A DNA stretch of 64,000 nt from CAZHJK01 sp964533275 (GCA_964533275.1 CAZHJK010000007.1:40156-104155), one strand, 5' to 3'; numbered from the stretch's first letter, positions 44,790 to 53,891 are shown. Translations and numbers: made by a program. The notes: a model not told the origin generated them from the letters alone.

Positions 44790-46493
44790 TTAATTCTTAA
44801 AGTCTACAATTACTTGTCCGAGATCTTCATCCCTTACATCAAATTTAGATTTTAAATTTGGAAGTTCTCTTTCAGTAAAGGCTTCAGGTATTCGGTAATT
44901 TTCTATGGAGAAGCCTGCTAATTCATTAAATCTATGTTCATCCCTTATGGTTTCTTCAGATATTCTTTTAAGCTCTTTAACATCCATATCCCATCCGTGT
45001 CTCGCATTTATTAGGTCAACAAGAAGTTGATGATTATTCCCTATTGCACCACTGGCAAATAAACATAGCCCTAAGCTATCTATGATTGCTACATTCTTCT
45101 GAGTATTTTTAGAAAGTTCTGCTTGCCCCTCAGTACTGGTCTGTTCAATCTTAGCCTTTAAGGTTGAACCATAGGTATGATCAGCTCCCATAGGTGAGGT
45201 TGCATAGGTAACGCCCATCCCCTTTATAGCTCTTGGGTCATATGCCGGCATTGCTTGACCATTCACCGCTGGAACATTAATTACACCTAATACCTTCCCT
45301 GTAATTACTGCTCCATTTCCTAATACTCTCCCTAGAATAGTTCCCTCTCCAATCTCTTTTACTAATCTTAGGGCTGCTTCACCATCTCCAAATTTGGCGA
45401 TTCCTCCTTCCATTGCTACTCCTATAGCTGCACCTGTTTCAATGGTATCAATACCTATATCATTACAAAGGGAATTCATCTTTGCAATGGTATCAAAATC
45501 AGCTATTCCTAGATTTGACCCAAGTAATCCTATTGTTTCATACTCTAGGGGAGAAACAATTGTTTTTCCCTCCTTATCAGGATAAATATTTGAACATTGA
45601 ATAATACATCCTGGCATACATGCATGGGAAGTCTTTCCTTCTCCTCCACGCTCTTGAATTACTTTATATAAATTTTCTCCGCTTATTTGCTCTATTTCTT
45701 TAAATTCCCCACTACTGAAATTATTGACCGGCAATCCTCCTAAACTATTGGATAATCTTGCCGTAGCAGCAGTCCCTAATGTCTTATAGCCAAGGGTACT
45801 CGGTGCTTCATTAATAATTGAGGTATATTCTTTTAAGGCTTCCTTATATTTTTTCTTGTCAGCTATCTTAATGGGTTCCTTATCTATAACAACAATACCC
45901 TTTATCTTCTTAGAGCCCATAACAGCTCCAAGACCGCCTCTCCCACTATATCTATTGGGCTTTTTATCCTTATCCATGGTAGCAATACCTGCTGCAGAAT
46001 ATTGTCTTTCTCCTGCAGGACCTATGCAAGTTACTGCCGAATCTGGATACTTTTCTAACATCTCTTGGCAAAATTCAAATGTTCCCATGCCAACATATTG
46101 ATCAGCTGGCTCTAAAGTACACTTATCTTTCTCAACTTTAATATAATACCATTTATCATCCTCAGGGATATCTTCTATTATTATAGCTTTTAATCCCAAT
46201 TGAGCAAGACGCATAGCTGTTATACCTCCTGCATTACTTTCCTTAATCCCTCCAGTAAGAGGACTTTTGCTTCCTATGCAGACTCTACTTGCACTGGAAG
46301 CATTTGTTCCTGTTAATAATCCCATGGCAAAAATTAATTTGTTGTTTCTCCCTAAGGGTTCACAAGTTGGTTTAACTTCCTTTAATAATATTTTTGCAAT
46401 TAAACCTCTTCCACCGGTTTTTAAATACTCATCTGGTGTATTTTCATAGGTAGCTTCTTTTGTTCTTACATTTATTCTTAGTGTTTTATCCAT
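44790..46493 (-). CDS. Aldehyde:ferredoxin oxidoreductase family tungstoenzyme
   Basis: A 567-aa AOR-family enzyme with domains 1 (N-terminal pterin-binding, SASRVCIGSKSPLTGGIKESNAGG) and 2/3. The 4Fe-4S ligands lie in C292-MPG-C296-IIQ-C300, and the fourth Cys in SLGLCLF near residue 477. RYSGRGGLGAVMGSKKIKG is a family signature. These enzymes oxidise aldehydes to acids with ferredoxin, or reduce acids. Its own MoaD-like gene follows. The sequence is slightly short for AOR (about 600 aa). Substrate unknown; aldehydes from amino acid fermentation are the usual guess. Confidence 0.92.
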   Translation of the reverse strand: MDKTLRINVRTKEATYENTPDEYLKTGGRGLIAKILLKEVKPTCEPLGRNNKLIFAMGLLTGTNASSASRVCIGSKSPLTGGIKESNAGGITAMRLAQLGLKAIIIEDIPEDDKWYYIKVEKDKCTLEPADQYVGMGTFEFCQEMLEKYPDSAVTCIGPAGERQYSAAGIATMDKDKKPNRYSGRGGLGAVMGSKKIKGIVVIDKEPIKIADKKKYKEALKEYTSIINEAPSTLGYKTLGTAATARLSNSLGGLPVNNFSSGEFKEIEQISGENLYKVIQERGGEGKTSHACMPGCIIQCSNIYPDKEGKTIVSPLEYETIGLLGSNLGIADFDTIAKMNSLCNDIGIDTIETGAAIGVAMEGGIAKFGDGEAALRLVKEIGEGTILGRVLGNGAVITGKVLGVINVPAVNGQAMPAYDPRAIKGMGVTYATSPMGADHTYGSTLKAKIEQTSTEGQAELSKNTQKNVAIIDSLGLCLFASGAIGNNHQLLVDLINARHGWDMDVKELKRISEETIRDEHRFNELAGFSIENYRIPEAFTERELPNLKSKFDVRDEDLGQVIVDFKN

Positions 46494-46510
46494 TTATATC
46501 ACCTCTCTTT

Positions 46511-47275
46511 TTAGTTTAAATATCTTTCTAACCAATTCACTGCTGATTCTACCATTCTAATACTTACATGATGGTTCATATTAGGATAAATCTCAAGTTT
46601 AAGTCTTTTAGTATCATTTTTATAATAAGGTGCTACCTCCTGATGGAAATATTTTTGAATTTCAATTGGCACAGAAGTATCTGCATCACCATGCAGCATT
46701 AAAATCGAACGAGGGTAAAGATTGTTTTTATATGTAAGTGGGTCGAAAACCTTAGCTTCCTCTATATCTATCTTTTTTGTAACCTCAATACCAAATTTTT
46801 CTCTTAAAATTTCTTCTGTTTTAATCCAAGCACAGCCTCCATTAAAACATATTAAACATTTTATATCTATGTTCTGAGCAAATATACTAGAGGAAATATA
46901 TCCTCCCATAGAGCTGCCTGATACAGCAATGGCTTCTTTATCTACATTATAAAAGCTTTGGGCATCCTCTCTAATTCCTTGAAACTCCTTTACCGATTTA
47001 GTTGCAATTTCCCAAAAATACTCCTTTAGATTTTCAGGACTATAATTATCCAATGGATTTCTTTCACCATGTAAGTTTGAATCCGGTAGAATAACCTGAT
47101 AACCATATTGTGCGATGGTTGTAGCAAAAAATACATGATTTTCTTTTTTCGAACTCCAACCATGATAATGAAATAATGTAGGTAAATCATCTTTATAGGT
47201 TTTTGGCCTAATCAACAAACATGGTACATTATTTAATATGGTTTTTTTAACCTCTATTAAATCTCTTGGTCTCAA
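46511..47275 (-). CDS. Alpha/beta-hydrolase (prolyl-oligopeptidase-like esterase)
   Basis: A 254-aa hydrolase. The nucleophile elbow is GSSMGGY (Ser about 119), the oxyanion region HYHGWSS is near residue 33, and the later LHGDADTSVPIEIQKYF (Asp) and NHHVS (His) complete the triad. It resembles YitV-type esterases of Firmicutes. It is 18 bp ahead of the AOR gene on the same strand and may be co-transcribed, though no functional link is obvious. Confidence 0.85.
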   Translation of the reverse strand: MRPRDLIEVKKTILNNVPCLLIRPKTYKDDLPTLFHYHGWSSKKENHVFFATTIAQYGYQVILPDSNLHGERNPLDNYSPENLKEYFWEIATKSVKEFQGIREDAQSFYNVDKEAIAVSGSSMGGYISSSIFAQNIDIKCLICFNGGCAWIKTEEILREKFGIEVTKKIDIEEAKVFDPLTYKNNLYPRSILMLHGDADTSVPIEIQKYFHQEVAPYYKNDTKRLKLEIYPNMNHHVSIRMVESAVNWLERYLN

Positions 47276-47633
47276 AAAAACAACCTCCTAATCTATGAAC
47301 TCTGATATTTCTATTATTATAACATTTCAAGTAATTACATAAAAGGAGAGTGAATTTAAAAAATTGAAATGGATATCGATTACATATGCATACTTCCTAT
47401 ATTGGCTTGATTTAATTAGGTATATCATCGTATATGCCTAATTTATAGGAATACATACATAAGATTTACCCTATCTATTCATAGATATTATATACACCAT
47501 TATCATACCTTTTACACAATAACTTTACAGGTGTATTGTTAACTATATTGTTATTTGATTTAATAAAATGAAAGAACTTATTAAACTATAATAAGCTCTT
47601 TCACCTTTTAATTTGGGTATATAATAACTAATT
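47276..47633. other. 358-bp gap: terminator and a possible kinase relic
   Basis: Apart from the terminator at 47570-47602, the only structure seen is a 28-codon plus-strand frame after AAAAGGAGAG (about 47350-47436). It encodes LKKLKWISITYAYFLYWLDL, which recalls the N-terminal helix of membrane sensor kinases and stops at TAA. It may be a relic. Nothing else is recognised. Confidence 0.35.
47570..47602 (-). terminator. Terminator of the ABC-F gene
   Basis: A 14-bp stem with one G-U pair (GAAAGAGCTTATTA / TAATAAGTTCTTTC on the minus strand) is followed by ATTTTATT, 32 bp after the stop. Confidence 0.75.
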
Positions 47634-49250
47634 TTATTTATACATTTCTTGAATTTTTGATTGTATTTGTTCATTGTCTAGAAATTCTTCAAAGGTTCCT
47701 ATATAATCTACTATACCCTTAGGAGTAATTTCAATAACACGATTTGCTATAGTTTGGATAAATTCGTAGTCATGGGAAGTAAACATTAGTGTTCCCTTAA
47801 AGCTTACAAGCCCATCATTTACCGCCTGAATTGATTCTAAGTCCAAATGGTTAGTAGGCTCATCTAGGAGCATAACATTAGCTCCAGATAGCATTAACTT
47901 TGAGAACATACATCTTACCTTTTCTCCTCCAGACAATACATTTACTTGCTTTAGAGCTTCTTCTCCTGAGAATAGCATTTTTCCTAAGAAGCCTCTAATA
48001 AAGGATTCAGATTTTTCCTCTGAATATTGTCTTAACCAATCAATTAGGGTTAAATCTATTCCTTCAAAATATTCCCCATTGTCCTTAGGTAAATATGCTC
48101 TTTTTGTGGTAACTCCCCATTTAAATGTTCCCTTATCTGCTTTTTCTTTTTCCATTAAAATCTTAAAAAATTGGGTTTTTGCATTTTCATTTCTCCCTAA
48201 TATAATTACCTTATCACCCTTATTTAGGGTAAATGAAATATTATTTAATAAATTTACATCCTCAATAGATTTGCTTATTCCATCTATTAATAATATATCT
48301 TTGCCTGCTTCCCTTTCAGGGGTAAATCCAACAAAGGGATATCTTCGTGTGGATGGTTGTATATCATCCAAAGTAATTTTGTCCAAAAGTTTTTTTCTAG
48401 AAGTCGCTTGTTTTGCCTTAGAAGCATTAGAGCTAAATCTTGCAATAAAGGTTTGTAATTCCTTTATCTTTTCTTCCTTCTTCTTATTTTGATCCTTCAT
48501 TAATTTTGTTGCTAGTTGACTTGATTCATACCAGAAATCATAGTTTCCAACATAGAGTTTTGCCTTTCCAAAATCAATATCAACCATGTGGGTACAAACA
48601 TTATTTAGAAAATGTCTATCATGGGAAACAACTATAACAGTGTTTTGATAATTAATAAGAAATTCTTCCAACCACTTTATAGCTTTAAAATCTAAATGGT
48701 TAGTAGGCTCATCTAATAGGAGAATATCTGGATTGCCAAATAGAGATTGTGCTAATAACACCTTTACCTTTTCGCTTCCCATTAGCTCCTTCATATCAGC
48801 TAAATGAAGTTCTTTCCCTATTCCTAGGCCAAGTAAAAGCTTTTCTGCATTGGTTTCTGCTGACCAACCATCTAATTCAGCAAATTCTGCCTCGAGATCG
48901 GCTGCCTTAATCCCATCTTCTTCGTTAAAATCTTCTTTTAAATAAAGGGCATCCTTTTCCTTCATAATATCATAAAGATTTCTATGTCCCATAATAACAG
49001 TATCAATTACTGTGTACTCATCAAACTCGAAATGATCCTGTCTTAGTATACCTAATCTTTCTCCAGGTGTAATAGATACATCCCCTTGACTAGGTTCAAT
49101 TTCACCAGATAATATCCTTAGAAAGGTTGATTTTCCTGCACCATTTGCTCCAATAATCCCATAGCAATGACCAGGTGTAAACTTTAAATTAACATCTTCA
49201 AACAGCTTTTGATCTCCGTATCTTAATCCTAATCCTGTTATAGTTATCAT
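47634..49250 (-). CDS. ABC-F ATPase (YkpA/YbiT-like ribosome-associated protein)
   Basis: A 538-aa soluble protein with two ABC domains. Walker A sites are GANGAGKST (about 34-42) and GRNENAKTQF, the second degenerate (no GxxGxGKS). The two signatures are LLDEPTNHLDFK and LLDEPTNHLDLES. Between them lies the charged ABC-F linker (about 240-300, KDQNKKKEEKIKELQTF). ABC-F proteins act on the ribosome E-site; this YkpA/YbiT-like group is housekeeping rather than a clear antibiotic-resistance subfamily. No transmembrane partner is present. It lies just upstream of the 5S rRNA gene's 3' end, same strand. Confidence 0.9.
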   Translation of the reverse strand: MITITGLGLRYGDQKLFEDVNLKFTPGHCYGIIGANGAGKSTFLRILSGEIEPSQGDVSITPGERLGILRQDHFEFDEYTVIDTVIMGHRNLYDIMKEKDALYLKEDFNEEDGIKAADLEAEFAELDGWSAETNAEKLLLGLGIGKELHLADMKELMGSEKVKVLLAQSLFGNPDILLLDEPTNHLDFKAIKWLEEFLINYQNTVIVVSHDRHFLNNVCTHMVDIDFGKAKLYVGNYDFWYESSQLATKLMKDQNKKKEEKIKELQTFIARFSSNASKAKQATSRKKLLDKITLDDIQPSTRRYPFVGFTPEREAGKDILLIDGISKSIEDVNLLNNISFTLNKGDKVIILGRNENAKTQFFKILMEKEKADKGTFKWGVTTKRAYLPKDNGEYFEGIDLTLIDWLRQYSEEKSESFIRGFLGKMLFSGEEALKQVNVLSGGEKVRCMFSKLMLSGANVMLLDEPTNHLDLESIQAVNDGLVSFKGTLMFTSHDYEFIQTIANRVIEITPKGIVDYIGTFEEFLDNEQIQSKIQEMYK

Positions 49251-49335
49251 TTATATTTCATCTCCATTATAAAAAATTAATCCATAATAATATATGTTAG
49301 TTTGTTTCTTAATTTTTTTACAAAAAATAAAAAAA

Positions 49336-49451
49336 TCCCGCAACGACCTACTCTCCCGGGGCGTTACCACCCAAGTACCATCAGCGCTGAAGGGCTTAAC
49401 TTCTGTGTTCGGGATGGGAACAGGTGTGACCCCTTCGCTATCGTCACGGAA
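49336..49451 (-). rRNA. rrf: 5S ribosomal RNA
   Basis: On the minus strand the sequence begins CCGTGACGATAGCGAAGGGG and includes the conserved CCCATCCCGAACACAGAAGTTAAG-type core and GGGAGAGTAGG. The ends pair (CCGTGACGA with TCGTTGCGG) to form helix I. T-rich sequence follows the 3' end. It lies downstream of tRNA genes rather than of a 23S gene in this window. Confidence 0.93.
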
Positions 49452-49462
49452 TATTATAATTC

Positions 49463-49552
49463 AGGTATAAGGTATATGGTATATGGTATAAAAAGATTTC
49501 TCTACCTTCTACCAGACCAAAGGAATACTTGTTAGAATCTACCTTCTACCAG
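49463..49552. repeat. GGTATATGGTA / TACCTTCTACCAG repeats in the Leu-5S spacer
   Basis: Tandem GGTATATGGTATATGGTATA is followed by two inverted TACCTTCTACCAG units. They match the repeat at 5319-5346, so the same small repeat family occupies at least two spacers. Confidence 0.5.
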
Positions 49553-49561
49553 GTTTTTTTG

Positions 49562-49646
49562 TGGTGCGGGAGAAGGGACTTGAACCCCCACGTCTATTGA
49601 CACTAGATCCTAAGTCTAGCGCGTCTGCCAATTCCGCCACTCCCGC
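49562..49646 (-). tRNA. tRNA-Leu (anticodon TAG)
   Basis: The acceptor arms GCGGGAG / CTCCCGC pair with CCA encoded. The anticodon loop CTTAGGA within CTAGA / TCTAG gives anticodon TAG (codon CTA). A long class II variable arm is present. Confidence 0.95.
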
Positions 49647-49656
49647 ATGTTCTTTC

Positions 49657-49704
49657 TTGGTGACCCATCAGGGACTCGAACCCTGGACACCCTGATTAAG
49701 AGTC
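49657..49704. repeat. Left attachment site: 3' part of tRNA-Lys duplicated
   Basis: These 48 bp are the 3' portion of tRNA-Lys(CTT), from the CCA end through the anticodon loop. They match 63649-63696 with one mismatch (A for G at 49689). The rest of the tRNA is missing here. This is the attL/attR-type direct repeat of an integrated element. Confidence 0.9.
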
Positions 49705-49790
49705 CTTTAATTAACTAGTCTAACTTATCCTTATTGATTCTCTAGGGTTCCCTTTGCTATTGCTTGTTTTTTGAACGGTAAAACATCATT

Positions 49791-49819
49791 TTGTAGAACA
49801 AGACCTGCCGAAATATGAT
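49791..49819 (+). promoter_or_regulatory. Sigma-A-type promoter of the integrase gene
   Basis: TTGTAG and TATGAT are separated by 17 bp, 55 bp upstream of the integrase ATG. On the opposite strand a TATAAT (49840-49835) points out towards tRNA-Leu and 5S, with a weaker -35. Confidence 0.6.
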
Positions 49820-49873
49820 AACCGAACAAGATGTATTATATCACAACAAACGAGAAATAGAAAGGAGAAAATT

Positions 49874-50875
49874 ATGGAAAAATTAAATAAAAAATTAAAT
49901 ATGGATGAAAGATTTAAAAAAAATATAGGAGCAACAGCAAAAGACTGGGAACTCTGCCTAAAAGTATTCTTGAATGATGGAATAACTAGAAATTTGGCGC
50001 CAAAAACCATAGAATGGTATGAAGAATCACTTCGAGGGAGATTATTAAAAAAAGTTCATGTTGAACCACAAAAATTTACAAAAATAAATTTAGAATATTT
50101 AATCGAAAATATGAAAAAAGATGGTCTTAAAATAACCTCTATAAATACATATTTGCGTTCTATTAGAGCCTTTTTCGGATACTTGCGTGAAGAAGAGGGT
50201 TTAAAAAATCTTCCAAAGGTAAAATTGCTCAAAGAAGATAAGGAACCAATAAAAGCTTTTAAGGAAGAAGATATTAGAAAATTAATAGAAAAACCAAAGA
50301 AAAAGAACTTAAAGAATTTTGCAGACTTAAGAGATTATGTTATTGTATGTTTTTTGTTAGGAACCGGTGTAAGGCTTAACACATTTATTAATATTAAAAT
50401 AAGTGATATTGATTTCGAAAATAGAGAGGTTTATTTAAGAAAAATGAAGGGACGGGAACAAATTAGAATACCCTTATCTTTTTCACTAGCAAAGACACTT
50501 AACGAGTATTTACAAATTAGAGGAAGAGAACCAGAAGATTTTTTATTTTGTAATGTCTATGGAGAACAAATGAAAGGGAAAAATGTAGAGGATAGAGTAA
50601 GACTATATTGCAAAAAAAGATTAGGAAAAGAAAAATCAAAAGAATATAGGTGTTCCCCTCATACTTTTCGCCATACTTTTGCTATTCTTTATATGAGAAA
50701 TGGAGGAGATCTGTTAACTCTCCAAAAACTTTTAGGACACAAATCTATTTCTATAACCACTCGATATGTAAATTTGCTGCCTGAAGATGTGAAAAGAGAG
50801 TTTGCAAAGTTCTCACCACTGGACAATATCACTAATTTTAGAAACACATCAAGGAAAGCAATAAGGCTAAAATAA
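49874..50875 (+). CDS. Tyrosine recombinase/integrase of the element
   Basis: A 333-aa phage-type integrase. It has an N-terminal SAM-like core-binding domain (about 20-115, LAPKTIEWYEESLRGRL...TSINTYLRSIRAFFGYL) and a catalytic domain (about 125-315). The catalytic residues are visible: Arg in LLGTGVRLNTFINI, His-x-x-Arg in HTFRHTF, His in LLGHKS and the Tyr nucleophile in TTRYVNL. It lies directly inside the left repeat, with AAAGGAG before ATG 49874. It would catalyse integration into the tRNA-Lys 3' end. Confidence 0.93.
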   Translation: MEKLNKKLNMDERFKKNIGATAKDWELCLKVFLNDGITRNLAPKTIEWYEESLRGRLLKKVHVEPQKFTKINLEYLIENMKKDGLKITSINTYLRSIRAFFGYLREEEGLKNLPKVKLLKEDKEPIKAFKEEDIRKLIEKPKKKNLKNFADLRDYVIVCFLLGTGVRLNTFINIKISDIDFENREVYLRKMKGREQIRIPLSFSLAKTLNEYLQIRGREPEDFLFCNVYGEQMKGKNVEDRVRLYCKKRLGKEKSKEYRCSPHTFRHTFAILYMRNGGDLLTLQKLLGHKSISITTRYVNLLPEDVKREFAKFSPLDNITNFRNTSRKAIRLK

Positions 50876-50919
50876 CTAGTCCTAAAATAACTACTTCGAG
50901 GGAGGAATTATAAATAAAG

Positions 50920-50949
50920 GCTACGAGATTAAACAAAATTCCTCGTAGC
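50920..50949 (+). terminator. Terminator of the integrase gene
   Basis: An 8-bp stem GCTACGAG / CTCGTAGC followed by TTTTTT, 45 bp past the integrase stop. It is flanked by an inverted pair CTTCGAGGGA (50893) and TCCCTCGAAG (50973). Confidence 0.75.
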
Positions 50950-51091
50950 TTTTTTAGGTTTATAAGCAGAAATCCCTCGAAGCAATTCTAGTCTATAGGT
51001 GAAAACCTATAAGTAAGAAAAGAAACAAAACCTCACCCTTGTGAAACATACTTTCTATTATTTCTATAATCACAAGTAGTTTAAAAACTAT

Positions 51092-51403
51092 TTATTTAAT
51101 AAACCTATTTTTAGTATTTGAATATATAATATTAAATAGTGCTGTAATAAAGAATATAATTATGCCGGTAGTATGAAGGATTGGCTTGTTAACAATATTA
51201 CTTAAACTCCATAGAAAAGTACTAAAAGCGAATACGAACATCGCTTTGCTCATAAACCTACATAATGCCTTTTCATCAACTTTAGATTTCTTTTCGCTTT
51301 TCATTGTATTATATCCTGCTATTAAAAAAGACCCTTTATCCATATAAAAAATTATTCCTAAAATTACGAATATAACAGTAATTATAAAATCAAAAATATA
51401 CAT
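51092..51403 (-). CDS. DUF3784-type small membrane protein
   Basis: A 103-aa protein with three hydrophobic helices. The segment YMDKGSFLIAGYNTMKSEKKSKVDEKALCRFMSKAM after the first helix matches the DUF3784 pattern (G..LIAGYN....EK...DE..L.R..G). These proteins are common in clostridial accessory regions and have no known role. ATG 51403 is chosen (AGGAAG 9 nt upstream); TTG 51412 is too close to the ribosome site. It is first on the left in a same-strand series of small genes in the element. Confidence 0.75.
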   Translation of the reverse strand: MYIFDFIITVIFVILGIIFYMDKGSFLIAGYNTMKSEKKSKVDEKALCRFMSKAMFVFAFSTFLWSLSNIVNKPILHTTGIIIFFITALFNIIYSNTKNRFIK

Positions 51404-51519
51404 TTCTCTCAACTTCCTTTTCCAATACCATATCCCTCCTATGTCGCATAATTCTACAACTTACATTAACTAAAGCTCTACCCATTAATCTTATTTATCA
51501 ATTTGTAAGCATATCCCGC

Positions 51520-51795
51520 TCAATCAATTGACAACTTCCCATAAACCAGTAATTGTAAGCCAATCGAAAAAACTGTGCCTATTACATACATGAAAACTGG
51601 ATGGAATATGAATAGATCATACTTCGATACTTCCCCAAATGTATATTGAATTACTGCGGGTATAAATATTGCTATACTGATACAAAACACCAGCCTCATA
51701 AGTCTAGTTTGTATACTTAACGAGAGATCTTTGTTATTTGGATTCCAGTGCAGACCTAATGCTACAACAATAAGTAAAGCTATTACTCCATACAT
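51520..51795 (-). CDS. Small three-helix membrane protein
   Basis: A 91-aa hydrophobic protein with three predicted helices (about 3-15, 33-53, 66-86) and a short charged loop (NPNNKDLSLSIQTR). No family recognised. AGGGGG precedes ATG 51795. It lies in the small-membrane-protein array of the element, followed by 130 bp without a gene. Confidence 0.65.
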   Translation of the reverse strand: MYGVIALLIVVALGLHWNPNNKDLSLSIQTRLMRLVFCISIAIFIPAVIQYTFGEVSKYDLFIFHPVFMYVIGTVFSIGLQLLVYGKLSID

Positions 51796-52022
51796 ATGCG
51801 TTCCCCCTTCTGTTAATTATAGTGATTGGATTTCAGATAGCGTCTCTCTCGCACTCGTCTCGAAGTTCTTAAAGTAGTATTTAAGGTTTGCCCTGGTGAT
51901 GTAGAAATCACACAGTTTTATCTTACCTTATTCAGCCTTCAAAAACACATCGTGCGTTGCACACTATTGAAAATTCTGATTAGATAAAAAATGTGTAAGG
52001 ACTTAAGATAAGATTATGGAAT

Positions 52023-52346
52023 CTATATATCCTTATTAATTTCATGTGAGATACCTTTATATATCACATATATCAATAATAACCCTATCAATATATATGC
52101 AATGAATTTAAACGCTTTTATACTTGGGAAAATTGCAATCATTAGAATTAATATAGAAAAAAAGGCTATTATAAAAAATACATTAGATACGAAAGAAATC
52201 TCTCTCCAGTCATTCTTAAGTCTCTCTTTTATTTTCGTAGTAGCAGTCAAATATTCCATGCTAATAGGAGGTATTACCTTTTTTCTTATCAATAATCCTA
52301 GTGCCATAGAAATGAGTAATAATATTATTCCAATAATTAAGTCCAT
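52023..52346 (-). CDS. Small membrane protein with two hydrophobic hairpins
   Basis: A 107-aa protein: one helix at 3-20, a charged middle (LTATTKIKERLKNDW), then two helices at about 52-70 and 74-95, and a tail HEINKDI. No family recognised. GGAGATTG precedes ATG 52346. Part of the element's minus-strand array. Confidence 0.65.
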   Translation of the reverse strand: MDLIIGIILLLISMALGLLIRKKVIPPISMEYLTATTKIKERLKNDWREISFVSNVFFIIAFFSILILMIAIFPSIKAFKFIAYILIGLLLIYVIYKGISHEINKDI

Positions 52347-52440
52347 TTATAATCAATCTCCTTTACAATAAAACTAATTCATATAAACTAACTATTGCGC
52401 AATAGATAAAGAATATGCATCTAAACATAAATAATAAGCA

Positions 52441-52475
52441 TAGGGACGGAGTTATTGCTTCCCCTGTGTGTCATT
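52441..52475. repeat. Degenerate GGGACGG...TTGCTTCC intergenic repeat
   Basis: AGGGACGGAGTTATTGCTTCC resembles the reverse complement of the repeat at 8663-8699. This suggests that a dispersed chromosomal repeat also occurs within the element. Confidence 0.4.
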
Positions 52476-52539
52476 AAATATAAAATATATGTCGTTCTAC
52501 ATTTTTACTGATGAGATTTCAATTATCTTATTTCCCATA

Positions 52540-52770
52540 TTATTTATTTCTTGTATCCCTTTTCCCTTTTGTATCAATGATAATTTTCTCACATTTTACG
52601 CAATAAAATACATCTTCAACACTTTCAGAAAACCCTGCAAGAATTATACCTCTAGAAAACCATTGCAATATACCTCCTCTATCTTTCTCCTTTGGTACCC
52701 ATTTTATTGCATACCTATCTCCATGAATAACTCCCTTATGCATCTCATCATTACAATAAGGGCAACGCAT
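52540..52770 (-). CDS. Zinc-ribbon PF20097/DUF6487-like small protein
   Basis: A 76-aa protein beginning MRCPYCNDEMHKGVIHGDRY. It has two Cys pairs, CPYC (3-6) and CVKC (about 61-64), able to bind zinc, and the GDRYAIKWVPKEK block of the DUF6487-type family. No membrane helix. Function of the family is unknown. ATG 52770 is chosen over the upstream in-frame ATG because the family begins at M-x-C-P-Y-C. Confidence 0.75.
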   Translation of the reverse strand: MRCPYCNDEMHKGVIHGDRYAIKWVPKEKDRGGILQWFSRGIILAGFSESVEDVFYCVKCEKIIIDTKGKRDTRNK

Positions 52771-52872
52771 TATATCACATCCTCTCATATCTTCAATTTT
52801 AAAAATTCATACATTTATGTATTTTTCTGCTATTGTGACAGAAGAGATAAAAACTGCGTCTTAAAATAATAA

Positions 52873-53256
52873 TTAAACCTTTGTATTTTTATATCTTTGT
52901 TTAGAAATTAAACCTAAAATAATACCAATTAGAATTGAGAAAATGAAAACAGTTCCCCATATTATCCAAGCGTTATTTGTTCCCCCTCCACCTGGGTCTA
53001 TCCCATCAGTATTGAATATCATAGCAAGAATAAATCCTCCCATATAACCTACAAGAGTAGCTACTGGAATTATATGATTTCTATATATTGTAGCGACAAC
53101 TATTATAGTCAGACCAACCATAGCCAGCGTATTTGGCCACGATTTCATACCATGCATATCAAAAAATATAAATCTGCATAGCCAATATGAAATACCAAAT
53201 AGTCCAACCATACTAATTGCCCGCACGAGGCTATTTTTAAGATCAATTGTTTTCAA
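52873..53256 (-). CDS. Four-helix membrane protein
   Basis: A 127-aa hydrophobic protein with about four helices and a Gly-rich loop (DGIDPGGGGTNNAW) between the third and fourth. TTG 53256 follows GGAGGTGG by 6 nt. It lies 47 bp after the lipoprotein gene on the same strand and may be co-transcribed with it. No family recognised. Confidence 0.65.
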   Translation of the reverse strand: MKTIDLKNSLVRAISMVGLFGISYWLCRFIFFDMHGMKSWPNTLAMVGLTIIVVATIYRNHIIPVATLVGYMGGFILAMIFNTDGIDPGGGGTNNAWIIWGTVFIFSILIGIILGLISKQRYKNTKV

Positions 53257-53303
53257 GTATATCCACCTCCTATTATTAAATAATCATTACTGCACGTTGT
53301 TTA

Positions 53304-53891
53304 CTAATATGCAATAGGTTCAATTTTAGCGGGGTCAGGAATATTGTACTTATTGGAATGAGTCATGCTCCATTGAGCCGGGGGAGCGAGGGCAACTTCT
53401 TTTTGATAACAATGATTTTGTTCATCCCAGTAATAATCCACTAATTTGAAGTCAACACTCGTTGTTATTGCTACATATATCTTTCTTCGTAGTTCTGTGC
53501 TTTCAGGACTCTCAATTTTATCTTGGTTAAAGCTTGATATCCAAAATTGCAGCTCCCCGTGCTGCACATAGTCATCAAAAAGAGGGAAGACTTCTTCTCC
53601 TTTCCTTACAAGCAAAACCCATTGGTGGCCTGTATCCCATCCCATCTGACCATCAGGGGCGATTTGCGCAGAGGTATACACTTCTATGCTTTCCTTATCA
53701 CCGTCACTATCTGTATCGTCATAAGTTCTTTCAAGCAGTGTTAAGCCATCGGTCGAGAAGTTTTCCATTGATTGTATTGACTCTATATTTTTATTTGATA
53801 TATTCTTCTCTGAACTGCATCCTGTTGCAAAGCAAGTGATAAGAAAGAAAGCTAAAACTATTTGTATTATTGAATGTTTTCTTTCTATCAT
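53304..53891 (-). CDS. Putative lipoprotein
   Basis: A 195-aa protein with a signal peptide (IIQIVLAFFLITCFATG) and lipobox ATGC, lipidated Cys25. The mature part includes an Asp-rich DDTDSDGDKESIEVYTSAQ segment, possibly calcium binding, and a Trp/Tyr-rich body. Similar small clostridial lipoproteins are uncharacterised. AAGGGGGGTAAAA precedes ATG 53891. It is anchored outside the membrane. Confidence 0.75.
   Translation of the reverse strand: MIERKHSIIQIVLAFFLITCFATGCSSEKNISNKNIESIQSMENFSTDGLTLLERTYDDTDSDGDKESIEVYTSAQIAPDGQMGWDTGHQWVLLVRKGEEVFPLFDDYVQHGELQFWISSFNQDKIESPESTELRRKIYVAITTSVDFKLVDYYWDEQNHCYQKEVALAPPAQWSMTHSNKYNIPDPAKIEPIAY

Noticed and set aside
49336..49451. A complete rRNA operon.
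   Set aside because: Only 5S and tRNAs are present; no 16S or 23S sequence lies in the window.
49657..49704. A second tRNA-Lys gene beside tRNA-Leu.
   Set aside because: Only the 3' part is present; the D arm, 5' acceptor strand and half of the anticodon stem are replaced by element sequence. It is an attachment-site copy.
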